Positions 25,062 to 33,477 of a stretch of DNA of 64,000 bases are shown one piece after another. A program made the position numbers and the translations under genes. The stretch covers positions 3,361,773-3,425,772 of the forward strand of contig NZ_LR594487.1 in assembly GCF_901686465.1 (NCBI RefSeq), in the 5' to 3' direction. A model generated the notes under the pieces. It was not told where the DNA came from. It worked only from the letters and a program-made list of their open reading frames with translations, and made no database searches. The stretch comes from Halorubrum sp. DM2. Its GTDB lineage: Archaea; Halobacteriota; Halobacteria; Halobacteriales; Haloferacaceae. How positions within the stretch are numbered: the stretch's first letter is position 1; the number at the start of each line of letters is the position of its first letter.

Positions 25062-26159
25062 TCACTCGGCCGGCTCGGCCTCGGGCTCGGCCGCCGCGTC
25101 CGTCACGTGGATCCGGTCGGCCTCCACGTCCTCGTAGGTCGCGCCCCAGCCGCCGACCGTCCACCGTCGGTCGCCGTCGTCGACGACCACGGAGGCGGTG
25201 CCCGTCAGCGCCATCACGCTCGGGGCGCGGTCGTCGCGCCCGTCGCCGTCCGAGAGGTGTTCGGCGTCGACGACCTCGCCGGAGAGCGTCACGGAGCGGT
25301 CGCTGTCCGTCTCGCGGCCCTCGATCTCGACCCGGAGGGGTTCCTCGCCGCGGATCCGGCTGCGGTTCTCCAGCAGGAACTGCCGGATGTCCGCGTACCG
25401 CTTGGATCCGGCCGCTCCGGCCTCGTACGCGACGGGCGAGGGGAGCCACATGAAGAGGAGGAAATGCCAGAAGAAGACGTACGTGAACGACCGGTTGCGG
25501 AGGATCAGCCCGTAGTCCTCGACCGCGGCGGGGTTCGGCGCGAACGCCGTCCGGCGGAGGTCCGAGGTGAGCACGAACGGCGCGGGACGGGAGAGGCGGT
25601 GCGCGACGTTCACGGCCCCCTCGTAGTCCGCGTCGTCGAGGGACTCGTCGCCGTCGCGGTCGAGGACCGTGACGTTGACCGTGACGCCGCGGTCGCGCGC
25701 GTCGACGAGGTCGCCGCGCAGCGCGTCGAACTGCTCGCGGGTGAGCGCCGCGTGGACCTGCGTGTCGGCGTCGCGGACGAACGTGCGGGCCGCTTCGAGG
25801 ACCGTGTCGAACCGCTTGACGATGCTGACCGTCTGGGTGTCCAGCGTCGGCCGCTCGTAGCGCTCCTCGATCTCCGCGGCGGCCGATTCGAGCGCGCTCG
25901 CGCGGTCCGTGAGCCCCGAGACGATGGTCTCGGGGTCGGTCGCGCGCGCCTGAAACGTCTCCTGTTCGTACAGCTCCACGTACCCGAAGTCGTCGAGGTC
26001 GCGGAGGACGTCGTAGATCCGCGCGTCGGGCACGTCGCTGGCCTGCGCGACTTCGGTCGCCGACGCCGTCCCCAGTTCGAGGAGCGTGACGTACGCGTTC
26101 GCCTGATAGTAAGAGAGGTCCGCGGCCTGGAGCGTCTCCAGGAGTTCCTCGGTGTCCAT
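25062..26159 (-). CDS. TrmB-family sugar-responsive regulator
   Basis: A 365-residue regulator. The N-terminal winged helix (about 10-80) has Y-Q-A-N-A-Y-V-T-L-L and P-D-A-R-I-Y-D-V-L-R-D-L. The remainder is the TrmB sugar-binding domain, including a phospholipase-D-like middle and a C-terminal beta domain. TrmB proteins bind sugars such as maltose, trehalose or glucose and control transport and central sugar genes. It sits next to a sulfatase, a sugar-binding protein and, 11-16 kb away, a sugar ABC permease and trehalase, so these are likely targets. A TATAAAA box lies 25-31 nt before the ATG. Confidence 0.92.
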   Translation of the reverse strand: MDTEELLETLQAADLSYYQANAYVTLLELGTASATEVAQASDVPDARIYDVLRDLDDFGYVELYEQETFQARATDPETIVSGLTDRASALESAAAEIEERYERPTLDTQTVSIVKRFDTVLEAARTFVRDADTQVHAALTREQFDALRGDLVDARDRGVTVNVTVLDRDGDESLDDADYEGAVNVAHRLSRPAPFVLTSDLRRTAFAPNPAAVEDYGLILRNRSFTYVFFWHFLLFMWLPSPVAYEAGAAGSKRYADIRQFLLENRSRIRGEEPLRVEIEGRETDSDRSVTLSGEVVDAEHLSDGDGRDDRAPSVMALTGTASVVVDDGDRRWTVGGWGATYEDVEADRIHVTDAAAEPEAEPAE

Positions 26160-26183
26160 GACGATCGATTAACTACCTCTGTG

Positions 26184-26190
26184 TATAAAA
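26184..26190 (-). promoter_or_regulatory. TATA box of the TrmB gene
   Basis: Plus-strand TATAAAA, read TTTTATA on the minus strand, 25-31 nt before the TrmB ATG. A leaderless message is likely. Confidence 0.55.
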
Positions 26191-26234
26191 ATCATCGAGA
26201 CGGATCTAGGGAGGAACGGACGCCGTCCGGCCCG

Positions 26235-27590
26235 TCACTCCACGTCGGGGTACGGGACCGGCCCGTCGAGGAGCGGGTCGTCGGTCGATTCCATCCACGC
26301 CTCCAGTTCGTCGCGGAGCCGGTCGAGCGCGTCGACGTGGGCGGGGTCCGGGTCGCTCGCCTCCGCCGCCGTCTCGAACGGCTTCTTGTCGGAAGCGAGG
26401 TTCTCCGACTCGTGCGGGTCGGCTTCGAGGTCGTACAGCTCCTCGGCCGGGCGCTGCGGGACGTGGAACTCCTCGTGGACCTCGCGGCCCGAGGCCGTGG
26501 GGGCGACGTCCATCGGGACGAACACCCTCGGGAGCACGGAGAAATTGCGGACGTACTTGTACCGCTCCGTCCGGACCGCGCGGATCGGGTTGTACCGGTC
26601 GTGCCACGTCATCTCGGCGAAGATCCGGTCGCGGCCGTCGTGGGAGTCACCGCGGAGCAGCGGCGCGAACGACTCGCCGGAGACCCCCGTCGGCGGGTCG
26701 ATCCCGAGCAGGTCCAGCATCGTCGGCGTGAAGTCGACGTTGGTGACCAGGTCGTCGTGGACCTCGCCGCCCTCGACCGCGCCCGGCCGGTGGATCAGGA
26801 GCGCGGTCTCGATCCCCGGGTCGTAACAGGTGCCCTTCGCTCGGGGGAGCGCCAAGCCGTGGTCGGTCGTGAACACGAACACTGTCTCCTCGGCCAGCCC
26901 GGCGTCCGCGAGCGACTCGCGGTAGCGGCCGACCGCCGGGTCGAGCACCTCGGAGACGAGCGCGTCGAGGTCGGCGGCGTCCTCGCGGACCCCCGGCGCG
27001 TCCGGGAGGTACGGGAAGTCGTCGAGGTCGACCGCGTCGGGGTCGGCGTCGTCGTACGTCCCCTCGGGGAGGTACTCCCGGCGGAACGGGCGGTGCGGCT
27101 CCTCGATGCCGATGGAGACGAAGAAGGGATCGTCGGCGTCGGCGCGCTCGGCGAGGAAGTCGTCGACGACGTCGACGAGTTCGAGCGCGCACTTCGTCCC
27201 GCTGTCGACGTACTCGTACCCCAGCCGCTCCGGCTCGTCGGGGACCTCGTGTTGGAAGCCGAGCAGGGCGGTGTCGTACCCCGCCGCCCGGAGGTGTTTC
27301 GGGAGCGTGTCCCAGTCGTCTCCGAGCGCCCAGCCCATGTGTGCCAGCCCCATGACGCCGTTCTCGTGGGGGTAGTAGCCGGTCATCATGCTGGACCGGC
27401 TGGGCGAACACTGCGGGGCCGAACAGAAGCTGTTCGCCATTCGGACGCCGTCGGCCGCGATCCGATCGATGTTCGGCGTGTCGACGTCGGCCCCGTAACA
27501 GCCGAGCTGCTGCCCGAGGTCGTGACAGTGAACCAGCACTACGTTCGGACGACGCGTCGAGTCGGCGGACGGGTCGGCTTCGACCGTCAT
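26235..27590 (-). CDS. Sulfatase, formylglycine-dependent
   Basis: A 451-residue arylsulfatase-superfamily enzyme without a signal peptide, so apparently cytosolic. The signature C-S-P-S-R (Cys61) carries the cysteine that is matured to formylglycine. The N-terminal metal motif reads H-C-H-D-L-G rather than the common D-D, a pattern I associate with sulfamidase/N-sulfoglucosamine-like groups. A second metal motif T-D-H-G is present. It would remove sulfate from a sugar or other organic sulfate. It is divergent from the sugar-binding protein gene, sharing a 131-nt promoter region, and next to TrmB, so the substrate is probably an imported sulfated sugar (inference). Confidence 0.9.
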   Translation of the reverse strand: MTVEADPSADSTRRPNVVLVHCHDLGQQLGCYGADVDTPNIDRIAADGVRMANSFCSAPQCSPSRSSMMTGYYPHENGVMGLAHMGWALGDDWDTLPKHLRAAGYDTALLGFQHEVPDEPERLGYEYVDSGTKCALELVDVVDDFLAERADADDPFFVSIGIEEPHRPFRREYLPEGTYDDADPDAVDLDDFPYLPDAPGVREDAADLDALVSEVLDPAVGRYRESLADAGLAEETVFVFTTDHGLALPRAKGTCYDPGIETALLIHRPGAVEGGEVHDDLVTNVDFTPTMLDLLGIDPPTGVSGESFAPLLRGDSHDGRDRIFAEMTWHDRYNPIRAVRTERYKYVRNFSVLPRVFVPMDVAPTASGREVHEEFHVPQRPAEELYDLEADPHESENLASDKKPFETAAEASDPDPAHVDALDRLRDELEAWMESTDDPLLDGPVPYPDVE

Positions 27591-27614
27591 GTCCCCATCA
27601 ACCGCCGAGACGCC

Positions 27615-27682
27615 AATAAATAGCGGTGGTCACCGATCGCGTCGCACCGGTTGAGATTAGTGACTATAGCGGTAATTAATAA
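27615..27682. promoter_or_regulatory. Divergent promoters of the sulfatase and sugar-binding protein genes, with a short dyad
   Basis: AATAAATA at 27615-27622 (minus-strand TATTTATT) is 25-32 nt before the sulfatase ATG. TAATTAATAAG at about 27673-27683 is about 40 nt before the binding-protein ATG. Between them lies CGGTG-GT-CACCG (27624-27635), an inverted repeat that could be a regulator site. TrmB binding here is not shown by the sequence. Confidence 0.5.
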
Positions 27683-27721
27683 GCAAATTTGAAGTAATTG
27701 GGACCGAAGGATGGGAACGAC

Positions 27722-29011
27722 ATGTCCGATGATCGATCCTGTACTACGCGGCGGGGCGTACTGAAGACGACCGGAACCGCGTCGGTGCTGGGGAGCGTCG
27801 CACTCGCCGGTTGTTCCGGCGGCGGATCCGACGGCGGGGACGGCGGGGACGGGGGTGACGACGGAGCCAGCAGCCTCGAAATCACGGGCGTCTGGTCCGG
27901 CGGCGAGCAGGAGTCGTTCAGCAAGGTGATGGACTTCGTGGAGGAGTCGACGGGAATGAGCTTAGAGTACTTCCCGCGCGACACCGACAGCCTGCTCACC
28001 GGGACGCTGATGGACTACGAGTCCGGCGTCGCCTCCGCGGACATCGTCGTGATGCCCTCGCCGGCGCGGATCATCTCCGACGCGCAGAACGGCCACCTCG
28101 CACCGGTGGGCGACGCGTGGGACCCCGAGAACTTCGCGGTCGACCCGTCGCGGGTGACCGTCGACGGCGAGGTGTACGCCGCGCCGTTCAAGATGGACCT
28201 CAAGCCCGGCTTCTGGTACCGGAAGTCGTTCTTCGACGAGCACGGCCTCTCGGAGCCGGAGAGCTACGACGAGTTCCTGACGCTGCTCGACGAGATCGCG
28301 GCCATCGACGGGGTCGACGCCCCGATCGCCTCCGGGAACGGGACCGGGTGGCCGCTCAGCGACCTCACCGAGGGCTTCCTCATGCGGCAGGACGACGGCG
28401 CGTCGCTCCAGCAGGGCCTCATCGACGGCGACGCCTCTTTCACCGACGACCGCGTCGCGACCGCCTTCGACGAGATCAAGGCGCTCCACGAGGAGGGGCA
28501 CTTCAGCCAGACGCGCGACTTCGGCGTCCAGTACGAGTACTTCTGGGACAACAGCCTCCCGCTGTACTTCATGGGGTCGTTCACGCCGGCGCAGGACGCG
28601 GTTCAGGATCCCTCGGACCTCGGCGTCTTCCGGCTCCCCGGCGTCGACGGCATCTCCTCGTCGGTCAACTGGTTCACCGTCCCGACGTACTCGGACAACG
28701 TCGACGCCGCCCGCGAGGCGCTGAGCTCGTTCGTCTCCGCCGAGGGCCAGCAGGTGTGGGTCGAGGACGGCGGGTTCATCGCCTCCAACACCGAGGTGCC
28801 AGACGACGCCTACGAGATCGAGGTCATGGCGAACCTGCCCGACCTCGCCGCCGAGGTGACGGTCGTGCCCGACCTCGACGACGCGCTCGGGAACCCGTTC
28901 CAGCAGGAGTTCTGGTCGGTGCTCAAGGGCCTGTGGGCCACGCCCGACACCGCGACGGAGGAGATCACGAGCGCGCTCGACGACGCGCATCAGGAGACGC
29001 TTAACGACTGA
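27722..29011 (+). CDS. Sugar ABC transporter substrate-binding lipoprotein
   Basis: A 429-residue family-1 solute-binding protein anchored outside the membrane. The N-terminus has a twin-arginine signal (T-T-R-R-G-V-L-K) and lipobox L-A-G-C with Cys31, then a Gly/Asp-rich linker, the usual haloarchaeal Tat-lipoprotein arrangement. The mature domain resembles maltose/trehalose-type binding proteins. The ATG at 27722 is preferred over the TTG at 27698. No permease gene follows directly; matching permeases and ATPase are at 36.9-39.9 kb on the opposite strand. A 101-residue membrane protein gene starts 2 nt after the stop. Confidence 0.92.
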   Translation: MSDDRSCTTRRGVLKTTGTASVLGSVALAGCSGGGSDGGDGGDGGDDGASSLEITGVWSGGEQESFSKVMDFVEESTGMSLEYFPRDTDSLLTGTLMDYESGVASADIVVMPSPARIISDAQNGHLAPVGDAWDPENFAVDPSRVTVDGEVYAAPFKMDLKPGFWYRKSFFDEHGLSEPESYDEFLTLLDEIAAIDGVDAPIASGNGTGWPLSDLTEGFLMRQDDGASLQQGLIDGDASFTDDRVATAFDEIKALHEEGHFSQTRDFGVQYEYFWDNSLPLYFMGSFTPAQDAVQDPSDLGVFRLPGVDGISSSVNWFTVPTYSDNVDAAREALSSFVSAEGQQVWVEDGGFIASNTEVPDDAYEIEVMANLPDLAAEVTVVPDLDDALGNPFQQEFWSVLKGLWATPDTATEEITSALDDAHQETLND

Positions 29012-29013
29012 CC

Positions 29014-29319
29014 ATGTCGTCGACGTCGACCACGGACGACCGAAGCGACCGCCGCGGGTCGCTGGCGCAGATGTTCGACCCCGAGGAGCTTCGCCGCCGG
29101 AACCTCGTCTCGCTCGGGATGGACGTGCTCATCCTCGCGACGACTGGCCTCCTCGCGATCCTGTTCACGATGGGGTTCTGGCCGGCGGCCATCGGCGCGA
29201 TCCCGATGATCACGCTGCTGTACTTCGGCTGGGCCTCCTCGAAGGCGTTCTTCGTCGCGCAGGTCCTCGCGATCGGTGTCGCGCTGCTCGGTACCGTGAC
29301 CGGCGTGTTGCCGTACTGA
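29014..29319 (+). CDS. Small membrane protein cotranscribed with the sugar-binding protein
   Basis: A 101-residue protein with an acidic/basic N-terminal 38 residues and two or three hydrophobic segments (about 32-52, 54-70 and 75-97). It starts 2 nt after the binding-protein gene, so translation is coupled. I do not recognise the family. Its position between a binding protein and (elsewhere) the permeases suggests an accessory subunit of the transporter, but nothing in the sequence proves this. It ends with T-G-V-L-P-Y and converges with the next minus-strand gene. Confidence 0.7.
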   Translation: MSSTSTTDDRSDRRGSLAQMFDPEELRRRNLVSLGMDVLILATTGLLAILFTMGFWPAAIGAIPMITLLYFGWASSKAFFVAQVLAIGVALLGTVTGVLPY

Positions 29320-29356
29320 GTCGGAAGGATTCGCGGTCGGTTTCCCGCGACACCGG

Positions 29357-29731
29357 TCACACGCCGAGCGCGACCGAGAGCAACGCGGCGGCGAACGCCC
29401 ATCCGGTCCCCGTCCACGACAGCACGAAGAACGCCTCGCGTGCGCTCGCCTCCGTCCAGTCGGAGGAGACATCGAGACGTGCTTGGAGTCCCTCGATGGT
29501 CCGGCCGAGACCGACCGCCGTCGACCACGCGGTGACGCCGAACCCGAGGACTAACGCACCGAGCGCGAACGAGGTGTCCGTGGCCGGCTTCGGCGGCCAG
29601 AACGCGAGTAGTCCCGCGGAGACGACGGCCCCGACCACAGCGCCGACCACCGCCCATCGAACCGCACCGAAGACCAGCGTTCGGTAGCGGACGCGGCGAG
29701 ACCGCGATATCGGGAGCGAGGAGTCAGTCAA
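29357..29731 (-). CDS. Small membrane protein at the end of the dipeptide ABC operon
   Basis: A 124-residue protein with three hydrophobic segments (about 20-45, 52-75 and 100-122). The N-terminus is basic (S-R-S-R-R-V-R-Y-R), implying it stays in the cytosol. The start overlaps the end of the DppC-type permease gene by 8 nt, which places it as last gene of that operon. Function is unknown; similar small haloarchaeal membrane proteins are annotated only by domain numbers. Confidence 0.65.
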   Translation of the reverse strand: MTDSSLPISRSRRVRYRTLVFGAVRWAVVGAVVGAVVSAGLLAFWPPKPATDTSFALGALVLGFGVTAWSTAVGLGRTIEGLQARLDVSSDWTEASAREAFFVLSWTGTGWAFAAALLSVALGV

Positions 29732-30644
29732 CGGTGTCTCGCATCCGCGGGTCCAGCGCGTCGCGCATCCCGTCGCCGAGGAGGTTGAACCCCAAGACGG
29801 TGAGCGCGAGGAACAGTCCGGGGAAGAACGACCACCACCACGCGCCCGAGAAGAGCCCCCGTTCGACGCCCTCCGAGAGCATCATTCCCCACGACGGGTC
29901 GCCGGGGCTCGCCCCGAACCCGAGGAACGACAGGGCGGCGATGTCGATGATAGCGAGACCGTAGTTCAGCGTCGACTGGACCGTGATCGGTGCCAGACAG
30001 TTCGGGAGCACGTGCCGGATCAGCAGCCGCGGGTCGGTCGCCCCGAGCGCGTACGTCGCGTCGATGTACTCGTCCTCTAAGACCTTCAGCGCCGCCCCGC
30101 GGACGACGCGGGCGAACCGCGGCGTGTACACGAGCGTGAGCGCGGCGACGGCGCGCCACAGCCCCAGCGACTCCGGGAAGATGGTAACGAGCGCGAGCGC
30201 CAACAGGAGCGAGGGGAACGACAGCAGCACGTCCATCGTCCGCATGATGACGTTGTCGGTCAGGTCGCCGTAGTACGCCGCGACGACCCCGGCGGCGATC
30301 CCGAGGACCGTCGACGCCAACACGGTCGCCGTCCCGAACTTCAGCGCGTACCAGGCACCGTACAGCACTCGGGGGAAGATGTCGCGCGCCTGTCCGTCGG
30401 TCCCGAACCAGAACTCCGTGCTGGGTGCCGCCTGGGTCGGGTTCGCGTTGAACATCGTGTCGACGATCGCGTCGAGTTCGTACGTGAGCCGGGCGTAGAT
30501 CGCCACCGCGAACATCGTCCCGATAATCAGTAGCCCGAACACGGCGATGCGGTTCGAGAGCAGCTCCTGAAGGAACGGACTGGCGCGGAGCCGCTCGACG
30601 ACGTTCCGTTCGACGTCCGACGACTGTGGTGTTTCGGTGCTCAT
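29724..30644 (-). CDS. Peptide/nickel-type ABC transporter permease, DppC-like
   Basis: A 306-residue inner permease subunit. An N-terminal membrane helix (about 31-50) is followed by the binding-protein-dependent transport domain with five more helices. The EAA-like loop contains Y-A-L-G-A-T-D-P-R-L-L-I-R-H-V-L-P-N, typical of DppC. The ATG at 30642-30644 overlaps the stop of the DppB-like gene by 4 nt. The substrate is probably an oligopeptide; nickel or a glycoside is also possible in this family. Confidence 0.92.
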   Translation of the reverse strand: MSTETPQSSDVERNVVERLRASPFLQELLSNRIAVFGLLIIGTMFAVAIYARLTYELDAIVDTMFNANPTQAAPSTEFWFGTDGQARDIFPRVLYGAWYALKFGTATVLASTVLGIAAGVVAAYYGDLTDNVIMRTMDVLLSFPSLLLALALVTIFPESLGLWRAVAALTLVYTPRFARVVRGAALKVLEDEYIDATYALGATDPRLLIRHVLPNCLAPITVQSTLNYGLAIIDIAALSFLGFGASPGDPSWGMMLSEGVERGLFSGAWWWSFFPGLFLALTVLGFNLLGDGMRDALDPRMRDTVD

Positions 30645-31654
30645 TGGTCGATCCGGGGGTCTAGAACCGAGTAGGTGATGTCCACGAAGAGGTTCACGAG
30701 CGTGTACATGAACGCGAAGACGAGGACGGTAGCCTGTACGACCGGGTAGTCGCTCTGTTCGATGGCGGTGACGAGGAGCGTGCCGATCCCGTTGATCTCG
30801 AAGACCGTCTCGGTCAGGACCGACCCGCCGAGGAGCGATCCGAACTGGATCCCGATGATGGTGATGACCGGGATGAACGCGTTCCGAAGCCCGTGTTTCA
30901 GCACGGTGATCTTCTCGCCTTGCCCTTTCGCGCGTGCGGTCCGCATGTAGTCTTGGCGGATGACTTCGAGCATCGAGGACCGCATCATCCGGGAGATGAA
31001 CGCCATCGAGTAGATGCCGAGCACGACGACGGGCATCAGCAGGTGGGTGGCCGCGGACCGGAACGCCTCGACGTTCCCTTCGATCAGCGTGTCGACGAGG
31101 ATCAGTCCCGTCGTGGTGTCGACGAAGTACGACGAGGATATCCGGCCGCTCGTCGGGAGCACCCCCAGAATCTGTGCGAAGAGCAGGATCAGCAGCGGCC
31201 CGCTCCAGTAGATCGGGACGCTGATTCCGGCGAGCGCGCCGACGCGCGTGAAGTGGTCGGTCAGCGTGTCCTGTTTCACCGCGCTCAATATTCCCAGCGG
31301 GAGTCCGAACAACAGCCCCGCGATCTGACCGAGGATAGCCAGCTCGATGGTGATCGGCAGACGGTTCACGAGGATCGAGCGAACCGGCGTCCCGCGCTGG
31401 ATCTGGTAGGACTGTCCGAACTCGAGCGTGGCCGTCTCGCGGAGGAACCGCAGGTACTGTTCCCAGAGCGGATCGTCTAACCCGAGGTTCGACCGAACCT
31501 CTTCGACGAACTCTTGGCTCGCCCGCTCGCCCGCGATGGTCAGCGCAGGATCGCCGGGAGAGAGGTGGAGGATCGCGAAGACGACCGTCGCGACGCCGAA
31601 CAACACCGGCCCTAGCAACAGGAGTCGTTTCGCGACGAACCGCTTTGATACCAT
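30641..31654 (-). CDS. Peptide/nickel-type ABC transporter permease, DppB-like
   Basis: A 337-residue permease with six membrane helices. It begins F-V-A-K-R-L-L-L-L-G-P-V-L and has the DppB loop with R-T-A-R-A-K-G-Q-G-E near residue 230-245. It is the partner of the DppC-like subunit, with a 4-nt gene overlap, and lies 75 nt after the binding-protein gene. A complete transporter (binding protein, two permeases, fused ATPase) is encoded in this operon. Confidence 0.93.
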   Translation of the reverse strand: MVSKRFVAKRLLLLGPVLFGVATVVFAILHLSPGDPALTIAGERASQEFVEEVRSNLGLDDPLWEQYLRFLRETATLEFGQSYQIQRGTPVRSILVNRLPITIELAILGQIAGLLFGLPLGILSAVKQDTLTDHFTRVGALAGISVPIYWSGPLLILLFAQILGVLPTSGRISSSYFVDTTTGLILVDTLIEGNVEAFRSAATHLLMPVVVLGIYSMAFISRMMRSSMLEVIRQDYMRTARAKGQGEKITVLKHGLRNAFIPVITIIGIQFGSLLGGSVLTETVFEINGIGTLLVTAIEQSDYPVVQATVLVFAFMYTLVNLFVDITYSVLDPRIDQ

Positions 31655-31729
31655 TTACAGGAACCCGTATTTTCAAACGGCTAAAAACTTCCCGTCACCG
31701 GGGGTCGTTCGTCCCGTTCGCGGTCGGAC

Positions 31730-33370
31730 TCACTCCACTTCGACGAGGTGGAGGTGCGGACCGCCGATCGCGGACACCGTGTAGTTGCTCACGGCCGTCC
31801 CCACGCCGCGGATCTCGTCGGCGTAGTCGATGTACACCCACGGGGCCTCGTCGCGGGCGATCTGTGCCGCCTCGTGGTAGAGGTCCGCGCGGCCGTCCTG
31901 GTCGGCCGTCTGCTGGGCCTCCTCGATGAGGTCCATGTACTCCTGGTTCGCCCACGCCGCGCGGTTCGAGGTGTTGAACCCCTCCGTCTCCCAGTCCACC
32001 CAGTCCTGTCCGTCCGGGGACTCTACCTGCGGGTGAAGCAGCACGTAGTAGAAGTTGTCCGGGTCGGCGTTGTCCGTGTACCAGCCGGACAGCGAGGCGT
32101 CGTGATTGCCCTCTCCGGTGTAAGTCAGGTAGTCGGAGAACTGGCGGTCGTCGATCTCGACCTCGATGCCGATCTCGCCGAGGTTGGTTCGGATCGTCTC
32201 CGCGGTGGGGAGCGGCGCGGGGTTGTAGCCGCGAGCGTTCTGGAACGTCGTGAGCTGGAACGAGAAGCCGTCCCCGTAGCCGGCCTCCTCCAAGAGGCTC
32301 TGTGCCTGATCGAGGTCCTGCGGATAGGGGTCGATGTCGTCGTTGTGGCCGAACAGCGCCGGCGGACACGGCTGGTCGGCCTGCGTCGCGATCCCGTCGT
32401 AGACCTCCTCGACTATCGACTGCGTGTCGATAGCGTAGCTGATCGCCTGCCGGACGCGAGCGTCGCGGAACGCCTCGACGCGGGACTGGTTGAACACCAT
32501 GTAGCCGATGTTGATCCCTTGGCCGCTGACGACCTCCGCGCTGTCGGCGTTCTCGACGGTGCTGATCGTCGACGGGTCGAGGTTGTCGATGATCTCGAGT
32601 TCCTCCTCGACCAGCGCCTGCGCACGCGTGGAATTCTGCCCGCGTTCGATGAACAGCAGTTCGGTGATCTGCGGACCGTCTCCCCAGTAGTCCTCGTTCG
32701 GCGTCAGCCGGATGCGACCGTTCGCGTTGTCGAGTTCGTCCAACTGGAACGGCCCGGTCCCGTTGGCGTCGCCGTTGAAGTCGAAGCCGCTCTCGATGTC
32801 GTCCTGCGAGAGGACGACCGCCGCGAACATCGCGAGGTTCCGAAGGAACGGCGCGTACGGCTGCGTGAGCGTGATGTTGAGCGTGTAATCGCCGTCGGCC
32901 TCCACGGAGTCGATCCAGTTTCCGAGCGTGAACGGACCGTAAGCGGACCCCTCCTCGAAGTAGTACTCGTAGTCCTCGTCCGTGAACCGCCGGTACGTGG
33001 CGATGAAGTCGGCGGCGGTGAACTCCGTGCCGTCGTCGAACTGAGCGTCTTCGCGCAGCGTGAGGGTGACCTCGGTCCCGTCCATCGACCAGTCGGTCGC
33101 GAGCGACTCGGTGATGGCCGCCTCGCCCGGTTCGAAGTCGATGAGCCCGTCGTATATCTGGTTCGTGACCTTCGAGACCTCGCCGCTCGTCGTGTTCTGC
33201 GGGTCGAGGGTCTCCGAGTGAGCGCTCCGCCCGTACCTGAGCGTGCCGCCTTCACTCCCGTTCCCGCCCGCACAGCCGGCGAGCGTGCTCGTTGCGGCCG
33301 TCGCGACCGTCGCGCTCCCGGCGGCTTTCAGGAAGCTTCGCCGGGGTACCTGGTTGTTATTACCAGACAT
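31730..33370 (-). CDS. Peptide ABC transporter substrate-binding lipoprotein, DppA-like
   Basis: A 546-residue family-5 binding protein. The N-terminus has a twin-arginine motif (P-R-R-S-F-L-K) and a lipobox L-A-G-C with Cys33, so it is exported folded and lipid-anchored. The mature domain matches the dipeptide/oligopeptide/nickel family in length and in the L-D-P-Q-N-T and L-D-P-S-T motifs. The ATG at 33368-33370 is preferred over an upstream start because it gives a normal Tat signal. It precedes the two permeases and follows the fused ATPase in the operon. Confidence 0.93.
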   Translation of the reverse strand: MSGNNNQVPRRSFLKAAGSATVATAATSTLAGCAGGNGSEGGTLRYGRSAHSETLDPQNTTSGEVSKVTNQIYDGLIDFEPGEAAITESLATDWSMDGTEVTLTLREDAQFDDGTEFTAADFIATYRRFTDEDYEYYFEEGSAYGPFTLGNWIDSVEADGDYTLNITLTQPYAPFLRNLAMFAAVVLSQDDIESGFDFNGDANGTGPFQLDELDNANGRIRLTPNEDYWGDGPQITELLFIERGQNSTRAQALVEEELEIIDNLDPSTISTVENADSAEVVSGQGINIGYMVFNQSRVEAFRDARVRQAISYAIDTQSIVEEVYDGIATQADQPCPPALFGHNDDIDPYPQDLDQAQSLLEEAGYGDGFSFQLTTFQNARGYNPAPLPTAETIRTNLGEIGIEVEIDDRQFSDYLTYTGEGNHDASLSGWYTDNADPDNFYYVLLHPQVESPDGQDWVDWETEGFNTSNRAAWANQEYMDLIEEAQQTADQDGRADLYHEAAQIARDEAPWVYIDYADEIRGVGTAVSNYTVSAIGGPHLHLVEVE

Positions 33371-33477
33371 AGATGTGTCTACTAACACCAACATAGATAA
33401 CAGTACCGGACGGCTGGGTGTCGGTCAGAAGTGTCAGCGGCTCTCGAAACGGTTCTCGGGACCCGTCTCCCGACCCG

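Noticed and set aside
24627-27623. A 998-codon open frame antisense to DUF1028, TrmB and sulfatase
   Set aside because: Its translation is Arg/Val/Glu-rich with no domain, and the opposite strand holds three well-supported genes. High GC content makes stops rare in such shadow frames.
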